From assembly GCA_020636255.1 (NCBI GenBank), contig JACJYE010000009.1, forward strand, positions 62,001 to 126,000: a DNA stretch of 64,000 nucleotides, read 5' to 3'. Positions 52,796 to 61,668 of this stretch are shown here, in pieces. This stretch comes from Lewinellaceae bacterium. Lineage in GTDB: Bacteria; Bacteroidota; Bacteroidia; Chitinophagales; Saprospiraceae. Positions within the stretch are counted from its first letter, which is position 1. Each line of letters opens with the position of its first letter. The translations under genes and the position numbers were made by a program. The notes below the pieces were generated by a model. That model searched no databases and had not been told where the DNA came from. It saw only the letters and a program-made list of their open reading frames with translations.

Positions 52796-53707
52796 TCAGG
52801 TAAACAGCATTTCATACAACATTCCTTCTTTCATGGCATAGGCGGAAGCGACGACCTCTTCGATCCCTGCCTGCCGGATGACGGCCTTCAGCAGGATCAG
52901 CGCTACCACGATCAGGTCGGCGCGTTCGGGAGGTAGTTTTGGCAGGCTATGCCGCTCTTCCTGGGTAAGCCTGACGATGCTTTCCTGAAACGGGAAAAAA
53001 GCAGTTGCCGGCGCCACGTAGTGTAACGCGCTGTCTCCTTCCACCCCGATAAAATCAGCCACTACATCGAAGGTGCCCGACGCGCCGGCCAGCCGGCGGC
53101 AGGGGTATGTTTTCAGCTTTTCCCATAGCGGGGCCAGGGTGTCGCTGAGGAACGCTTCGAGCTGCTGGGTTTCTTCCGGTAGAATGGGCTCGTGCCGGTG
53201 GAAACGGCGATAGAGCACGGCGACGCCAATGGGGAAGCTTTGGGCCCAGTAGATGCCGCTCTGATCGGCAATAATAAATTCCACACTGCCGCCGCCGATG
53301 TCCATGATGAGCATGTGCTCTTCGGTTGGAGGTACAGCAAGAATGACGCCTTTGTAGATCAGTTCGGCCTCCCTGTCGCCACTGATAAGCTGAACCGCTA
53401 TGCCTGTTTGCTCCTGCACATCGCGTAGGAAATCTTGCCCGTTGCCTGCCGTACGCAGGGCCGCTGTGCCTAAAGCGCGCACCTGCGCCGCAGGTATCCC
53501 GTACTCATCGAGCACCCGGCGATAATGGTGCAGCGTATCTAAGCCGCGCCGGTAGGGCATAGCGCCGATGGTTTCGATACCTTCTTCCGCCAGCTTTACA
53601 AACTGGCGCTCGCGGTACACTTCATGAATGGCGAATCCGGGCCTTTCTTCCGCGATCAACAGGTGAAAGGTGTTGGTGCCGAGGTCGATCACAGCATGCA
53701 GCTTCAT
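52796..53707 (-). CDS. Ppx/GppA-family phosphatase
   Basis: 303 aa, the short form made of the two ASKHA lobes only. Phosphate-binding loops are DLGTNTFHLLIAE (residues 8-20) and DIGGGSVEF (about 141-149), and the GTAALRTAGNG segment fits the family. Members hydrolyse polyphosphate or convert pppGpp to ppGpp; which applies here is unknown. It begins 6 nt after the lipoprotein gene on the same strand, so the two are probably co-transcribed. Confidence 0.9.
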   Translation of the reverse strand: MKLHAVIDLGTNTFHLLIAEERPGFAIHEVYRERQFVKLAEEGIETIGAMPYRRGLDTLHHYRRVLDEYGIPAAQVRALGTAALRTAGNGQDFLRDVQEQTGIAVQLISGDREAELIYKGVILAVPPTEEHMLIMDIGGGSVEFIIADQSGIYWAQSFPIGVAVLYRRFHRHEPILPEETQQLEAFLSDTLAPLWEKLKTYPCRRLAGASGTFDVVADFIGVEGDSALHYVAPATAFFPFQESIVRLTQEERHSLPKLPPERADLIVVALILLKAVIRQAGIEEVVASAYAMKEGMLYEMLFT

Positions 53708-53713
53708 TGGGGC

Positions 53714-54220
53714 TTAGTGGCTTTGCGGCGCCGTAGTTGCACTGGTGAAGACATTGTTGAAGAAGTTGATACCCGATGGCATCATACTGTTGGCATAAGC
53801 CGGTTTGCCCTTGTCGAGGAAGACAAAGTAAGTGCAACCTTCGTTGAAATAGAGGTCGGCCTCCAGCCGGTTTTCACCTTCCACCTGGAAAAAAAGGCGG
53901 CCCAGCGGCTTGCAGTCGGGGTTGATGAGTGGGACTTCTTCCGATATAAAACGGATGGCATTGCGGATGTCCTCTTTTGTGTTCTGGCTCACACTGAAGT
54001 TCGTATAGTAAAAAACGTAGTCGATGAAATCGCACTGCTCCCAAAGCATGGTTAGCGTGTCGAGCGGTACGCTGGGGTAGAGGTGCTCGCCTTTTGCCGG
54101 CGGGTTAGAAGCGGCCTGCTGTTGTTCGGGGGCCTGGCCTTGTGCACCGGCCTGGTCTTTGGAAGCGGGCTGGCAGCTGAACAGAGCCAGGGCCAGGAAA
54201 ATGGTCAGAAATCGGTTCAT
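53714..54220 (-). CDS. Lipoprotein of unknown function
   Basis: 168 aa. The lipoprotein signal MNRFLTIFLALALFSC ends in a lipobox Cys, followed by a Gln/Ala-rich linker to about residue 45. The body has two Cys (WEQCDFIDYVFYY and NPDCKPLGRLFFQVEG) and a third in NEGCTYFVFLDKGKP. I do not recognise a family. It lies upstream of the ppx-type gene in the same transcript. Confidence 0.75.
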   Translation of the reverse strand: MNRFLTIFLALALFSCQPASKDQAGAQGQAPEQQQAASNPPAKGEHLYPSVPLDTLTMLWEQCDFIDYVFYYTNFSVSQNTKEDIRNAIRFISEEVPLINPDCKPLGRLFFQVEGENRLEADLYFNEGCTYFVFLDKGKPAYANSMMPSGINFFNNVFTSATTAPQSH

Positions 54221-54284
54221 ACCCTATCTTTTTGAGCGAAGATACACAGGAATGGGAATACATTGGCCATCGGGTGTTCGTTAC

Positions 54285-55424
54285 TCAGGGCCTGATAACC
54301 ACCAGGCGCCTGGTCGTAACGGTCTTCCCGTGATCGTCTACCAGGCTATACAGGTAAGTGCCTTTTCGGAGCGAGGAAATATCGACCTTTTCGATGAGGT
54401 TGCCATTGATGTAATAGGGCCGGCTCCAGGTTTCCATGCCGAGTATGTTCAGGATCTTGAGCTTATACTTGCCGGCGGGCAGGTTGGTGAATTCGAACCG
54501 GACGCTGACGATAGCGGGATTGGGATAGGCATATACGCCCGGTTTGAGCGCATCCGTATTCTGCACGTTCGTCGTAATGTTGTTGGCTTTATACGTCGCC
54601 CGGCTAACGGCGGTTTCATCCTGGTTCATCGTCAGGACGGTGATGGGCTCGGCCGCTTCGGGGCTCCAGAAGTAATAGCTGGTTTCGGCCACGCTGCCGA
54701 GTTCGGGCACGTTCAGCATTTGAATGGCAATATCGGTAATGTCCTGCCAGGGGAGAAAGCCGATCCTGGCATCCAGGCGCGTATCGCGCACTTCCACCCG
54801 CTTCTCTCGCAGCACGTCGTAGATGCCACCTGGAATGGTAGCGGTTCCCCATGCGTCCACCTCGTCGCTGCGCTGTACGTTGATACGGATGCGTAGCGAA
54901 TCGGGAGTGATGGGCAGGTTGTCGAGCACGCCTGCAGGCAGCGCATCGGCAGAGAAGGCCAGCACCATGTTCGTCTCCGATTCGTTGATATCTCCATACG
55001 ACAGGGGCGCCCGCTGAGAGAGGGCCGGAGGCGAGAAACGGGAAACGACTTCCACACCGAGCCCCAGAGGGTCGATGCCGAACAGCCCCTGCACTTCGAT
55101 CTTGGAGCTCCCTCGACGGTAATAGGCACTCAGATTGTCATCGATGGCGGCTACGAAGGTAGCCGTAGGGAAAGCGCTGCTACCTGGCCCCTGGGTTGCT
55201 GGTTTCAGCACCGTGCGCCGGGTGAAAGGCGATTGCAGGGTTGTGAAGTTCCAGCTCTGCTGCCCTCCCGGAGGGGTGATGCTGATACCCGACGGCAGGT
55301 TGTCGACAGCCGTAAAGAGGGTGTCGCCCGCCGTAGGAAAGCTTTCATTGGTGATCGTAACCTGAGCTTTAACACCGGCTACGATAAAAAGGAACAAGGC
55401 AACAAGAGGTAAAAAGTGTTTCAT
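54285..55424 (-). CDS. T9SS-sorted secreted protein of unknown function
   Basis: 379 aa from the ATG at 55424. Signal peptide MKHFLPLVALFLFIVAGVKA. The middle is beta-rich with no recognised domain. From about residue 295 comes a T9SS sorting domain (YAYPNPAIVSVRFEF, later YLYSLVDDHGKTV and a basic end). A longer frame from 55538 would place 38 residues ahead of the signal peptide and is rejected. It is a likely cell-surface or extracellular protein. Confidence 0.82.
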   Translation of the reverse strand: MKHFLPLVALFLFIVAGVKAQVTITNESFPTAGDTLFTAVDNLPSGISITPPGGQQSWNFTTLQSPFTRRTVLKPATQGPGSSAFPTATFVAAIDDNLSAYYRRGSSKIEVQGLFGIDPLGLGVEVVSRFSPPALSQRAPLSYGDINESETNMVLAFSADALPAGVLDNLPITPDSLRIRINVQRSDEVDAWGTATIPGGIYDVLREKRVEVRDTRLDARIGFLPWQDITDIAIQMLNVPELGSVAETSYYFWSPEAAEPITVLTMNQDETAVSRATYKANNITTNVQNTDALKPGVYAYPNPAIVSVRFEFTNLPAGKYKLKILNILGMETWSRPYYINGNLIEKVDISSLRKGTYLYSLVDDHGKTVTTRRLVVIRP

Positions 55425-55677
55425 CGAATAACTTTTGAATACAGAGAAGGACATCCGGTATGCGCGGCATAAAGTTAACCATTTTGCAGCATGGCGGCAA
55501 GCGGGGGGAGTTGGTGGCGAGCAGGAACCCTCAAGCAAATCGATGGAAGTATTGGCGATCGAACCAAGAGGCCAGGAGGGTATAAAACGCAGGATGGCCC
55601 CTCCTTCCGGAGCAGGCCACCTGTAACTTCTCGAGTGTCCTTTTTACGGCCCTCAGGTGCAGAGCTGTTAGCCCGCG

Positions 55678-56118
55678 TTAGCCCATAACAACAGGCTCGG
55701 AGAAAGCGTAAGTGATGAGGTCAAAGGTAGTGACGATGCCCACCAGTAAACCTTTACTGACCACGGGCAGGGCGTGGAAAAGGTTTTCCCGGAAGAAACC
55801 CGCCGCCATTTCCACCGTATCCTCAGGGCTGAGTGTGGCAACCTGTTTGGTCATCACTTCGCCGACCAGCAGGGAACGCATGATCGCATCGTTGTATTCC
55901 GCGCTCTTTTCGGTTTTGAACAGGGTAAACCCATGTAACAGGCGCAGGTAGTCGGATTTGCTGACAATACCGGCCACCTTGCCGTCAAGGACGACAGGGA
56001 TGTGGTGGATATTGTTCATGCGGAAGATGTCCTGCACCCGCTTCATCGTATCATCAGGCCCGACAGTAATGACCGGGGTGCTCATGATCTGCCCGACGGT
56101 GGTAGTTCTGTTTCTCAT
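55678..56118 (-). CDS. CBS-pair protein 1
   Basis: 146 aa, two CBS domains and nothing else (GQIMSTPVITVGPDDTMKRV and GEVMTKQVATLSPEDTVEMA starts). CBS pairs bind adenine nucleotides and regulate enzymes or channels. A second, related CBS protein lies 52 nt upstream on the same strand. The regulated partner is not adjacent. Confidence 0.88.
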   Translation of the reverse strand: MRNRTTTVGQIMSTPVITVGPDDTMKRVQDIFRMNNIHHIPVVLDGKVAGIVSKSDYLRLLHGFTLFKTEKSAEYNDAIMRSLLVGEVMTKQVATLSPEDTVEMAAGFFRENLFHALPVVSKGLLVGIVTTFDLITYAFSEPVVMG

Positions 56119-56170
56119 TGGAGGCCGATTTTTATGGTTTTAGAAGGTGCGAAGCATAAAAAACAGGGCT

Positions 56171-56629
56171 TCATGCCTCTTCTTCATACGCTTCTTCTTC
56201 CTTTTCAATGACCGGCGAATTGAACCCGAATTTGAGAAGGTCATGGGTGGTGACCAGCCCGATCAGCTTATCGTCTTCAACGATGGGCAGAGCATGGAAT
56301 TTGTTGGCCAGGAATATGTCTGCGGCCAGCCCGATCGTATCGTCCGGGTCGAGGGCTATGGGGTACTTGGTCATCAGGTCCGCAGCCGACAGGCTTCCGA
56401 GCTCCTCTTCAGGTTGTGCTGTTCCCAGGTTTCTTGCCGACAATACGTTCAATACCTTGTATAGGTCTTCTTTGCTGATTATTCCTACCAGCCGTTCTCC
56501 TTTTTCAACAACCGGGATATGGTGAAAATCATTTTTGCTGAAGATGTCCTGAATGGCTTTTGCTGGCCTGTCGGGCGATACCGTCACCAACTTCGTGGTC
56601 ATAATTTCCCGAATTACTTTGTCCGGATT
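56171..56629 (-). CDS. CBS-pair protein 2
   Basis: About 152 aa from the ATG at 56629 (an in-frame ATG at 56659 would add 10 residues). It has two CBS domains (REIMTTKLVTVSPDRPAKA and ADLMTKYPIALDPDDTIG starts) and an acidic tail EKEEEAYEEEA. It is diverged from, but clearly related to, the gene downstream, so the two arose by duplication and may form a heterodimer. Confidence 0.88.
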   Translation of the reverse strand, partial: NPDKVIREIMTTKLVTVSPDRPAKAIQDIFSKNDFHHIPVVEKGERLVGIISKEDLYKVLNVLSARNLGTAQPEEELGSLSAADLMTKYPIALDPDDTIGLAADIFLANKFHALPIVEDDKLIGLVTTHDLLKFGFNSPVIEKEEEAYEEEA

Positions 56630-56814
56630 CATAATGGCCGTATTATTAAGGTTAGTCAATGCTTGGAAACTTGTTGTGGGCCTAAACGCCGCTTCATCAT
56701 GGTTCTCAGGCTGTTATTGTTAACTAAAGGTAAATCCTTTACCCCCCTGCTGCGATGATTAATTCATTCGGAAAGGTTGACTTTTGTCATTGCGCGTTAT
56801 GGCGCAGAGATACC

Positions 56815-56860
56815 AAAAAAGCCGGCCAGGGCCCCTTGCAAGGCCCCGGCCGGCTTTTAT
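56815..56860. terminator. Bidirectional intrinsic terminator
   Basis: AAAAGCCGGCC pairs with GGCCGGCTTTT, and the interior GGGCCCCTTGCAAGGCCCC adds an inner stem. A-rich on one side and T-rich on the other, it suits the DUF4249 gene, which ends 25 nt away on the minus strand. Confidence 0.85.
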
Positions 56861-56884
56861 TTACGCACACAATATATCAGTCCA

Positions 56885-57700
56885 TCATTGCTTGATTTCC
56901 AGTTCGGCGGCCGACAGGCCTGACACCTGGAAGTATCCGATAGCGCCTCCTTCGATGTTGGTCCGCACATTGGCCGGGTAACCGCTGAACATACCGCCGT
57001 CGTTGCTGACGTTGTTCAGCAAGTCCGTGTAATATTTGTATCCTTCACGCGAAATGGCATATATCTCCACCCGCGCTACGTCCGATTGGGCGTAATAATA
57101 GGGAATGGGCAGGGCGTCAATATCGCCGCCCAGGAATTCGTCGCTGCTGACGTACACCCAACTGCCGTTATCGGTGAGCAGGCTGTCGTTGCGGTAGAAT
57201 TTGAGCAGGTAATAATCCTCAGTCTCCTGAGGTTCGTCGATGTAGACCAGCACCTCGTAAAAACGGCCTTCTTCATCCGGATCGGCCCGCTCTTCTTCGT
57301 CTACCCGTATGCTAAGGCTGTCGAAAGGAGGAAGGGTGTGCATCATGCCCGAAGCGGTGTAGGTGATGCCTTCGGCCTGTACGTGCATGGTGTAGGTGCG
57401 GCCGGGCAGGCCTGTGAAATCAGTTTGTGGGGTGTAATAACCGGCCTGCTGTTCCACGAAGGTATAGCTGTTGCCTTCGTCGTCGTCAACGGCAACCGTG
57501 GCGCCGCTAACGGCCGGCGCCTGCCCGCTGCCATTGAACGGCACGACCTTACTGATCCGGATGAACTGCTTGCCGGGTTTATCGGTGACCAGGCCTTCGA
57601 TAACGACGGCATCTTCAGTCTGGCCGAGATCGAGCTCGATGGTCTTTTCGCAGCTGAAAAATGCCAGAATGGCGAAAGCGATGAAGAGCAAGTTTTTCAT
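56885..57700 (-). CDS. DUF4249 lipoprotein partnering the TonB receptor
   Basis: 271 aa. Lipoprotein signal MKNLLFIAFAILAFFSC, then TIELDLGQTEDAVVIEGLV, typical of DUF4249. It is downstream of a TonB-dependent receptor (70 nt gap, same strand), the usual pairing in Bacteroidota, where the lipoprotein probably caps the barrel and helps bind the substrate. The substrate is unknown. A hairpin lies in the gap between the two genes. Confidence 0.88.
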   Translation of the reverse strand: MKNLLFIAFAILAFFSCEKTIELDLGQTEDAVVIEGLVTDKPGKQFIRISKVVPFNGSGQAPAVSGATVAVDDDEGNSYTFVEQQAGYYTPQTDFTGLPGRTYTMHVQAEGITYTASGMMHTLPPFDSLSIRVDEEERADPDEEGRFYEVLVYIDEPQETEDYYLLKFYRNDSLLTDNGSWVYVSSDEFLGGDIDALPIPYYYAQSDVARVEIYAISREGYKYYTDLLNNVSNDGGMFSGYPANVRTNIEGGAIGYFQVSGLSAAELEIKQ

Positions 57701-57718
57701 GATATGTGGTGGTTTATA

Positions 57719-57759
57719 CCGCAGGTTTCCCCTTCACAACTGCAAGGCGGAACCTGCGG
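57719..57759 (-). promoter_or_regulatory. Hairpin between the TonB receptor and DUF4249 genes
   Basis: CCGCAGGTT (57719-57727) pairs with AACCTGCGG (57751-57759) across 23 nt. In the sense of the operon it lies about 20 nt before the DUF4249 start. It could attenuate or stabilise the message so that receptor and lipoprotein are made in different amounts. Confidence 0.5.
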
Positions 57760-57770
57760 GGTGAAGGTTA

Positions 57771-60149
57771 TCAGAAATTAAAATTCCAGGTGAAATAGGG
57801 CAGCGCGCCGAAGAGATACACCAGGCGGGCCTCCTTCTCGGTGCCGTCGCCGATGATGTTGCCGTCATCGTCCTGTTTGGTGCGCGTATAGATGGTAAAG
57901 GGGTTTTGGCGGTTGTAGACGTTGTAAACGCCGAAGCTGTAACTGTTGTGCCAGCGCCTGTCTTTGCCTTTGCCGGGTTCGAAGGTGGCCGACAGGTCGA
58001 GGCGGTGGAAGGCGGGCAGGCGGTAGCCGTTGCGCTCGGAGTAGTAGTTCACCTGATAACCGTCGAACTCGTACTTGCCTGTGGGCAAGGTGATGGGCCG
58101 CCCCGAACCATAGGTGAAATTGGCGCCTACGTTCCATTTCCGGCTGATGTCATAAGCCAGCGCCAGGTTGAAGTTGTGGCGGCGGTCGTGGCTGGCCGGG
58201 AAGGGGTTGCCTTCGTTGACATCGGGTACCGTCAGCTCCGCTTTCGATAAGGTGTAGCTGGCAAAACCCTTGAGCTGGCCTTCGGTTTTGCGCAGGAACA
58301 GCTCCATGCCATAGGATTCCGCTTCGCCCTGGCGAAATTCGGTGGCCAGGTGTTTGTTGAGCGCTAGCTCGGCATTGTCGGCGAATTCGGTGATGTCATG
58401 AGCCTGTTTGTAGAAAGCTTCGGCGGAAAACTCGAACATATCGTCCCGGAAATTGCGGAAATACCCCACTGCTACCTGGTCGGCCTTCTGCGGGCTCAGG
58501 TACGGCGAACTCGGCGCCCAGGTGGCGAAGGGGATGGGCACTGTCGAGTTGGAGATCAGATGTACGTACTGCACCATCCGGTTGTACGACAGCTTCACGG
58601 AACTGTTATCATTCAGCAGGTAGCGGGCAGAGAAACGCGGTTCGGGGTTTTGGAAGAGCTTGATGGTCTCGAAATCCCCGTAAGTGGTCGAGTCTTTGAC
58701 TACGATGTTGACGTCGTCGGCCTGGTTCTCGTATTCGTAGATCGTACCGGCCCCGATATTCTGGAACAGGGTGTACCGCAGGCCGTACTCCAGGCTGAGG
58801 CGTGGCGAGATCTGGTGCTCGGCGCCAATGTACAGGCCGTGGTCGAGCGCGAACTGTTTTTGCAGCTGCAGGCCTTTGTAGATGGAGTCGTCGCCCTTGG
58901 GCTGCAGGTCGCCGGGGGTGAACCGGCGGTAGATGCCCTGGTAACCGAATTTCAGGGTGAAATTGGGGTTGATGAAATAGGAGAAATCCTGTTTCAGGGA
59001 AGCTTCTCTCTGGTTCGCTTTCCAGGCCAGGCCCTCTACCGGGTCTTTGTCTTCCAGCGCGTAGTCGAAATCGCTGTACACCAGCGTCAGGTTGGAGAAC
59101 AGGCGCTCGTTGAACAGGTGGTTCCAGCGGAAGGTAGTCGTGGTATTGCCCCAGTCCATCTGAAAGGCATTGTCGAAGTTCCAGATGTCGCGGCCGCTGT
59201 AGGCGGCCACGAAAAAGCGGTCTTTGTTGCTGGCCTTCCAGTTCACCTTGGCGTTCAGGTCGTGGAAGGCAACCGTAGTGCCGTCGAACTGCTCCGAGTT
59301 GCGCATAAAGATGTCGGCATAAGAGCGGCGCCCCGATACGATAAAGGAGGCTTTGTCTTTGGCGATGGGCCCCTCCAGCGTCAGGCGCGATGCCAGCAGC
59401 CCGATGCCGCCGGAACCGGAGAACTGCTTGGAGTTGCCGTCGCGGGTGGTGACTTCCAGCAGAGAAGACAGGCGGCCGCCGTACCTGGAAGGTATGCCGC
59501 CTTTGTACAACTCTGCGCTTTTGATGATATCTGCGTTAAAAACGGAAAACAGGCCGAAGATGTGCGATACATCGTATACCGGCGCCTCGTCGATGAGGAT
59601 GAGGTTCTGGTCGGCACTGCCGCCGCGCACGTAAAAAGCGGAAGTGCCTTCGCCCGCACTGATAACGCCGGGCAGCGTCTGAATGGTCTTGATCAGGTCG
59701 GGTTCGCCGAGCAGTGCCGGTAGCTTTTTGACATCTTCGATGGGCAGCTCGATGCGGCTCATGCTCACTTCCTGCACCCGTTCTCTTTCTACCCTGTCGG
59801 TGACGACCACCTCCTGCAGGACCGCCGATTCCGGCTGCAGTTCCATGTTGAGCTCCAGGTTTGCCGACAGCTTTACCGTTTGTACCAAAGGCTGGTAACC
59901 GAGGTAGGAGAAAGCCAGTTCGTAATTGCCGGGAGGCAGGGTCAGGGAATAGAAACCGTAAAGGTTGGTGGTGGTGCCTGATTGGGTGTTTTTCTCGAGG
60001 ACGTTGGCGTAGAGCAGTTCTTCGCCGGTAGCGGCATCTTTGATGTAACCGCTGATGGTGAATCGTTCTTCAGTGGGTGCTGCGGGTTGGGCCACTGCTG
60101 AGCAATACAGGCCCAGCAGCAAGCCAACCGCCAAAAGGGCTCGCTTCAT
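57771..60149 (-). CDS. TonB-dependent receptor with carboxypeptidase-like N-terminal domain
   Basis: 792 aa. Signal peptide of about 20 residues. A carboxypeptidase-regulatory-like domain (FTISGYIKDAATGEELLYANV) covers about 30-110, then the plug domain with DLIKTIQTLPGVISAGEGTS and YVRGGSADQNLILIDEAPV near 155-195, then the barrel, ending in NFNF. It is the first gene of an operon with the DUF4249 lipoprotein. The pair imports an unknown compound. Confidence 0.92.
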   Translation of the reverse strand: MKRALLAVGLLLGLYCSAVAQPAAPTEERFTISGYIKDAATGEELLYANVLEKNTQSGTTTNLYGFYSLTLPPGNYELAFSYLGYQPLVQTVKLSANLELNMELQPESAVLQEVVVTDRVERERVQEVSMSRIELPIEDVKKLPALLGEPDLIKTIQTLPGVISAGEGTSAFYVRGGSADQNLILIDEAPVYDVSHIFGLFSVFNADIIKSAELYKGGIPSRYGGRLSSLLEVTTRDGNSKQFSGSGGIGLLASRLTLEGPIAKDKASFIVSGRRSYADIFMRNSEQFDGTTVAFHDLNAKVNWKASNKDRFFVAAYSGRDIWNFDNAFQMDWGNTTTTFRWNHLFNERLFSNLTLVYSDFDYALEDKDPVEGLAWKANQREASLKQDFSYFINPNFTLKFGYQGIYRRFTPGDLQPKGDDSIYKGLQLQKQFALDHGLYIGAEHQISPRLSLEYGLRYTLFQNIGAGTIYEYENQADDVNIVVKDSTTYGDFETIKLFQNPEPRFSARYLLNDNSSVKLSYNRMVQYVHLISNSTVPIPFATWAPSSPYLSPQKADQVAVGYFRNFRDDMFEFSAEAFYKQAHDITEFADNAELALNKHLATEFRQGEAESYGMELFLRKTEGQLKGFASYTLSKAELTVPDVNEGNPFPASHDRRHNFNLALAYDISRKWNVGANFTYGSGRPITLPTGKYEFDGYQVNYYSERNGYRLPAFHRLDLSATFEPGKGKDRRWHNSYSFGVYNVYNRQNPFTIYTRTKQDDDGNIIGDGTEKEARLVYLFGALPYFTWNFNF

Positions 60150-60445
60150 GATGTAGATTGTTTTAGTTGGATTTTTTCTTCTCTGGCCGTTTTTGTCGAA
60201 AGGGTGAACTCATGACTCCGGTTTATCTCCTACATGAGTTTACCCTTTCTTTAGGGCACAAAAATGGACAGCGAAACATAATTACGGATGGAAAAGCCGG
60301 GTTCAGGTGTTTCCATTTTACACACAAGAGATGCCTCTTAGAGCCGAATGCCCCTATGCCGGCCTCAAAAACTTTACGAACGGCCTTTTTTTTCCGGCCA
60401 ATGCACGCGTTTGGGCGATCTCCGCATCGGCCAAAAAATATTGCT
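60150..60445. other. Intergenic region upstream of the TonB receptor
   Basis: 296 nt between two minus-strand genes. I found only near-matches to the -7 consensus on the minus strand (for example CATTTTTG near 60260) and no RNA gene. Confidence 0.4.
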
Positions 60446-61210
60446 TTAAAACTTAGGACAGAGGATCATCTGCACCGGCTCTTCCGGCAAGCCAGGTTTA
60501 TTTGGTTTCCTGTTTCCGAAGAGATAGAGGCATTCCAGCCCTATCATGTGGCCTCCTGCGCGGAATGGAAGCGGTTGGGTGGTTGAAGCGGTAGCCAATG
60601 TTCCTTCGGCCAGCGGCAACAGGCTGATGCGCGAGAAAATGCCAACCGAAGATTGTCCTCCATCCATTCTTATTTTTGCGAGCCCGCTGCTGAGGTGCAG
60701 AAAAAAACGCAACGGAAGAAGTTCCAGCGTTTCCTGGGCATATCCTGCCGGCAAGTCGTTTTTTTGCGCCGCAGTAATGCCTACCCCGCCTCCCAGGCGG
60801 GCATAACCTCCCAGCTGCGGTTTTCGCTTACCGGAAAAGAGGTTACGGGACTCGGCCGTCAGTACGAGATTCAAGGGAACCTGTATACTGAGAAATTCTT
60901 GCATGATGGGCTTTTTGTCAATCAGATAGGCATAACCCAGCGCATCGGCCTGCAAGCCGGTTTCCACAAACAGCTTATACCTGTTGCTCCAGGGGCCCCA
61001 CCGCAGTTTCCCGCTTCGGTTTATCCTGTAGCGTGCCAGTGCCCCTACACCATAGCGCAATAACGGCTCCTGCTCTATAGCCGGAGGCGCCTGCAAGCTA
61101 TAGCCGGTGAGGTGAGTATTGGCCCCAAGGCCATACTGCCAACGGCTTTTTTGAGCAGCCAGGCCAAAGGCCATCAAGGCCAGGCCTGTGATGAGAAGGA
61201 AGTGTCGCAT
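60446..61210 (-). CDS. Secreted barrel-like protein of unknown function
   Basis: 254 aa. Signal peptide MRHFLLITGLALMAFGLAAQ. The rest has alternating strands with many Tyr, Leu and Gly residues (VGALARYRINRSGKLRWG, then GGYARLGGGVGITAA) and ends CPKF, consistent with a small outer-membrane barrel. No close family is recognised. Confidence 0.65.
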   Translation of the reverse strand: MRHFLLITGLALMAFGLAAQKSRWQYGLGANTHLTGYSLQAPPAIEQEPLLRYGVGALARYRINRSGKLRWGPWSNRYKLFVETGLQADALGYAYLIDKKPIMQEFLSIQVPLNLVLTAESRNLFSGKRKPQLGGYARLGGGVGITAAQKNDLPAGYAQETLELLPLRFFLHLSSGLAKIRMDGGQSSVGIFSRISLLPLAEGTLATASTTQPLPFRAGGHMIGLECLYLFGNRKPNKPGLPEEPVQMILCPKF

Positions 61211-61279
61211 ATATTATGAACGCCTCCGGTAAATGAATATTTATTATATTTTCAGCTCTAACATCTACCCTTGCTCCGA

Positions 61280-61524
61280 GGCTCCGCCACAACGGCGTTT
61301 CGTCCACGGGCGAAACCCGTGGCTGATCTGTTAACGCCCTTTGGGCGAGATGGCAGGCTCCGCCACAATGGCGTTTCGTCCACGGACGAAACCCGTGGCT
61401 GATCTGTTAACGCCCTTTGGGCGAGATGGCAGGCTCCGCCACAATGGCGTTTCGTCCACGGGCGGTGCCCGTGGCTGATCTGTTAACGCCCTTTGGGCGA
61501 GATGGCAGGCTCCGCCACAATGGC
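61280..61524. repeat. Three and a part 76-bp tandem repeats with covarying hairpins
   Basis: GGCTCCGCCAC begins at 61280, 61356, 61432 and 61508, each 76 bp apart. Each unit has a hairpin: copy 1 CCACGGG-CGAA-ACCCGTGG, copy 2 the same with one base changed, copy 3 CCACGGGC-GGT-GCCCGTGG, in which the stem is extended by matching changes. Each also has a second potential stem (AACGCC with GGCGTT, and CGCCCTTTGGGCG). It looks non-coding. Confidence 0.9.
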
Positions 61525-61539
61525 ATTGGATGTCTGTTG

Positions 61540-61663
61540 CCCTTTAACCTTGACCCTTTAACCTTGACCCTTTAACCTTGACCCTTTAACCTTAAACCTT
61601 TAACCTTGACCCTTTAACCTTGACCCTTTAACCTTGACCCTTTAACCTTTAACCTTTAACCCT
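61540..61663. repeat. 14-bp tandem array directly before a membrane protein gene
   Basis: About nine copies of CCCTTTAACCTTGA, some with A for C or AA for GA, breaking down into the 7-bp form TTTAACC at the right end. It stops 5 nt before the ATG at 61669, so the array lies in the leader or promoter of that gene. Confidence 0.9.
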
Positions 61664-61668
61664 ACCCC

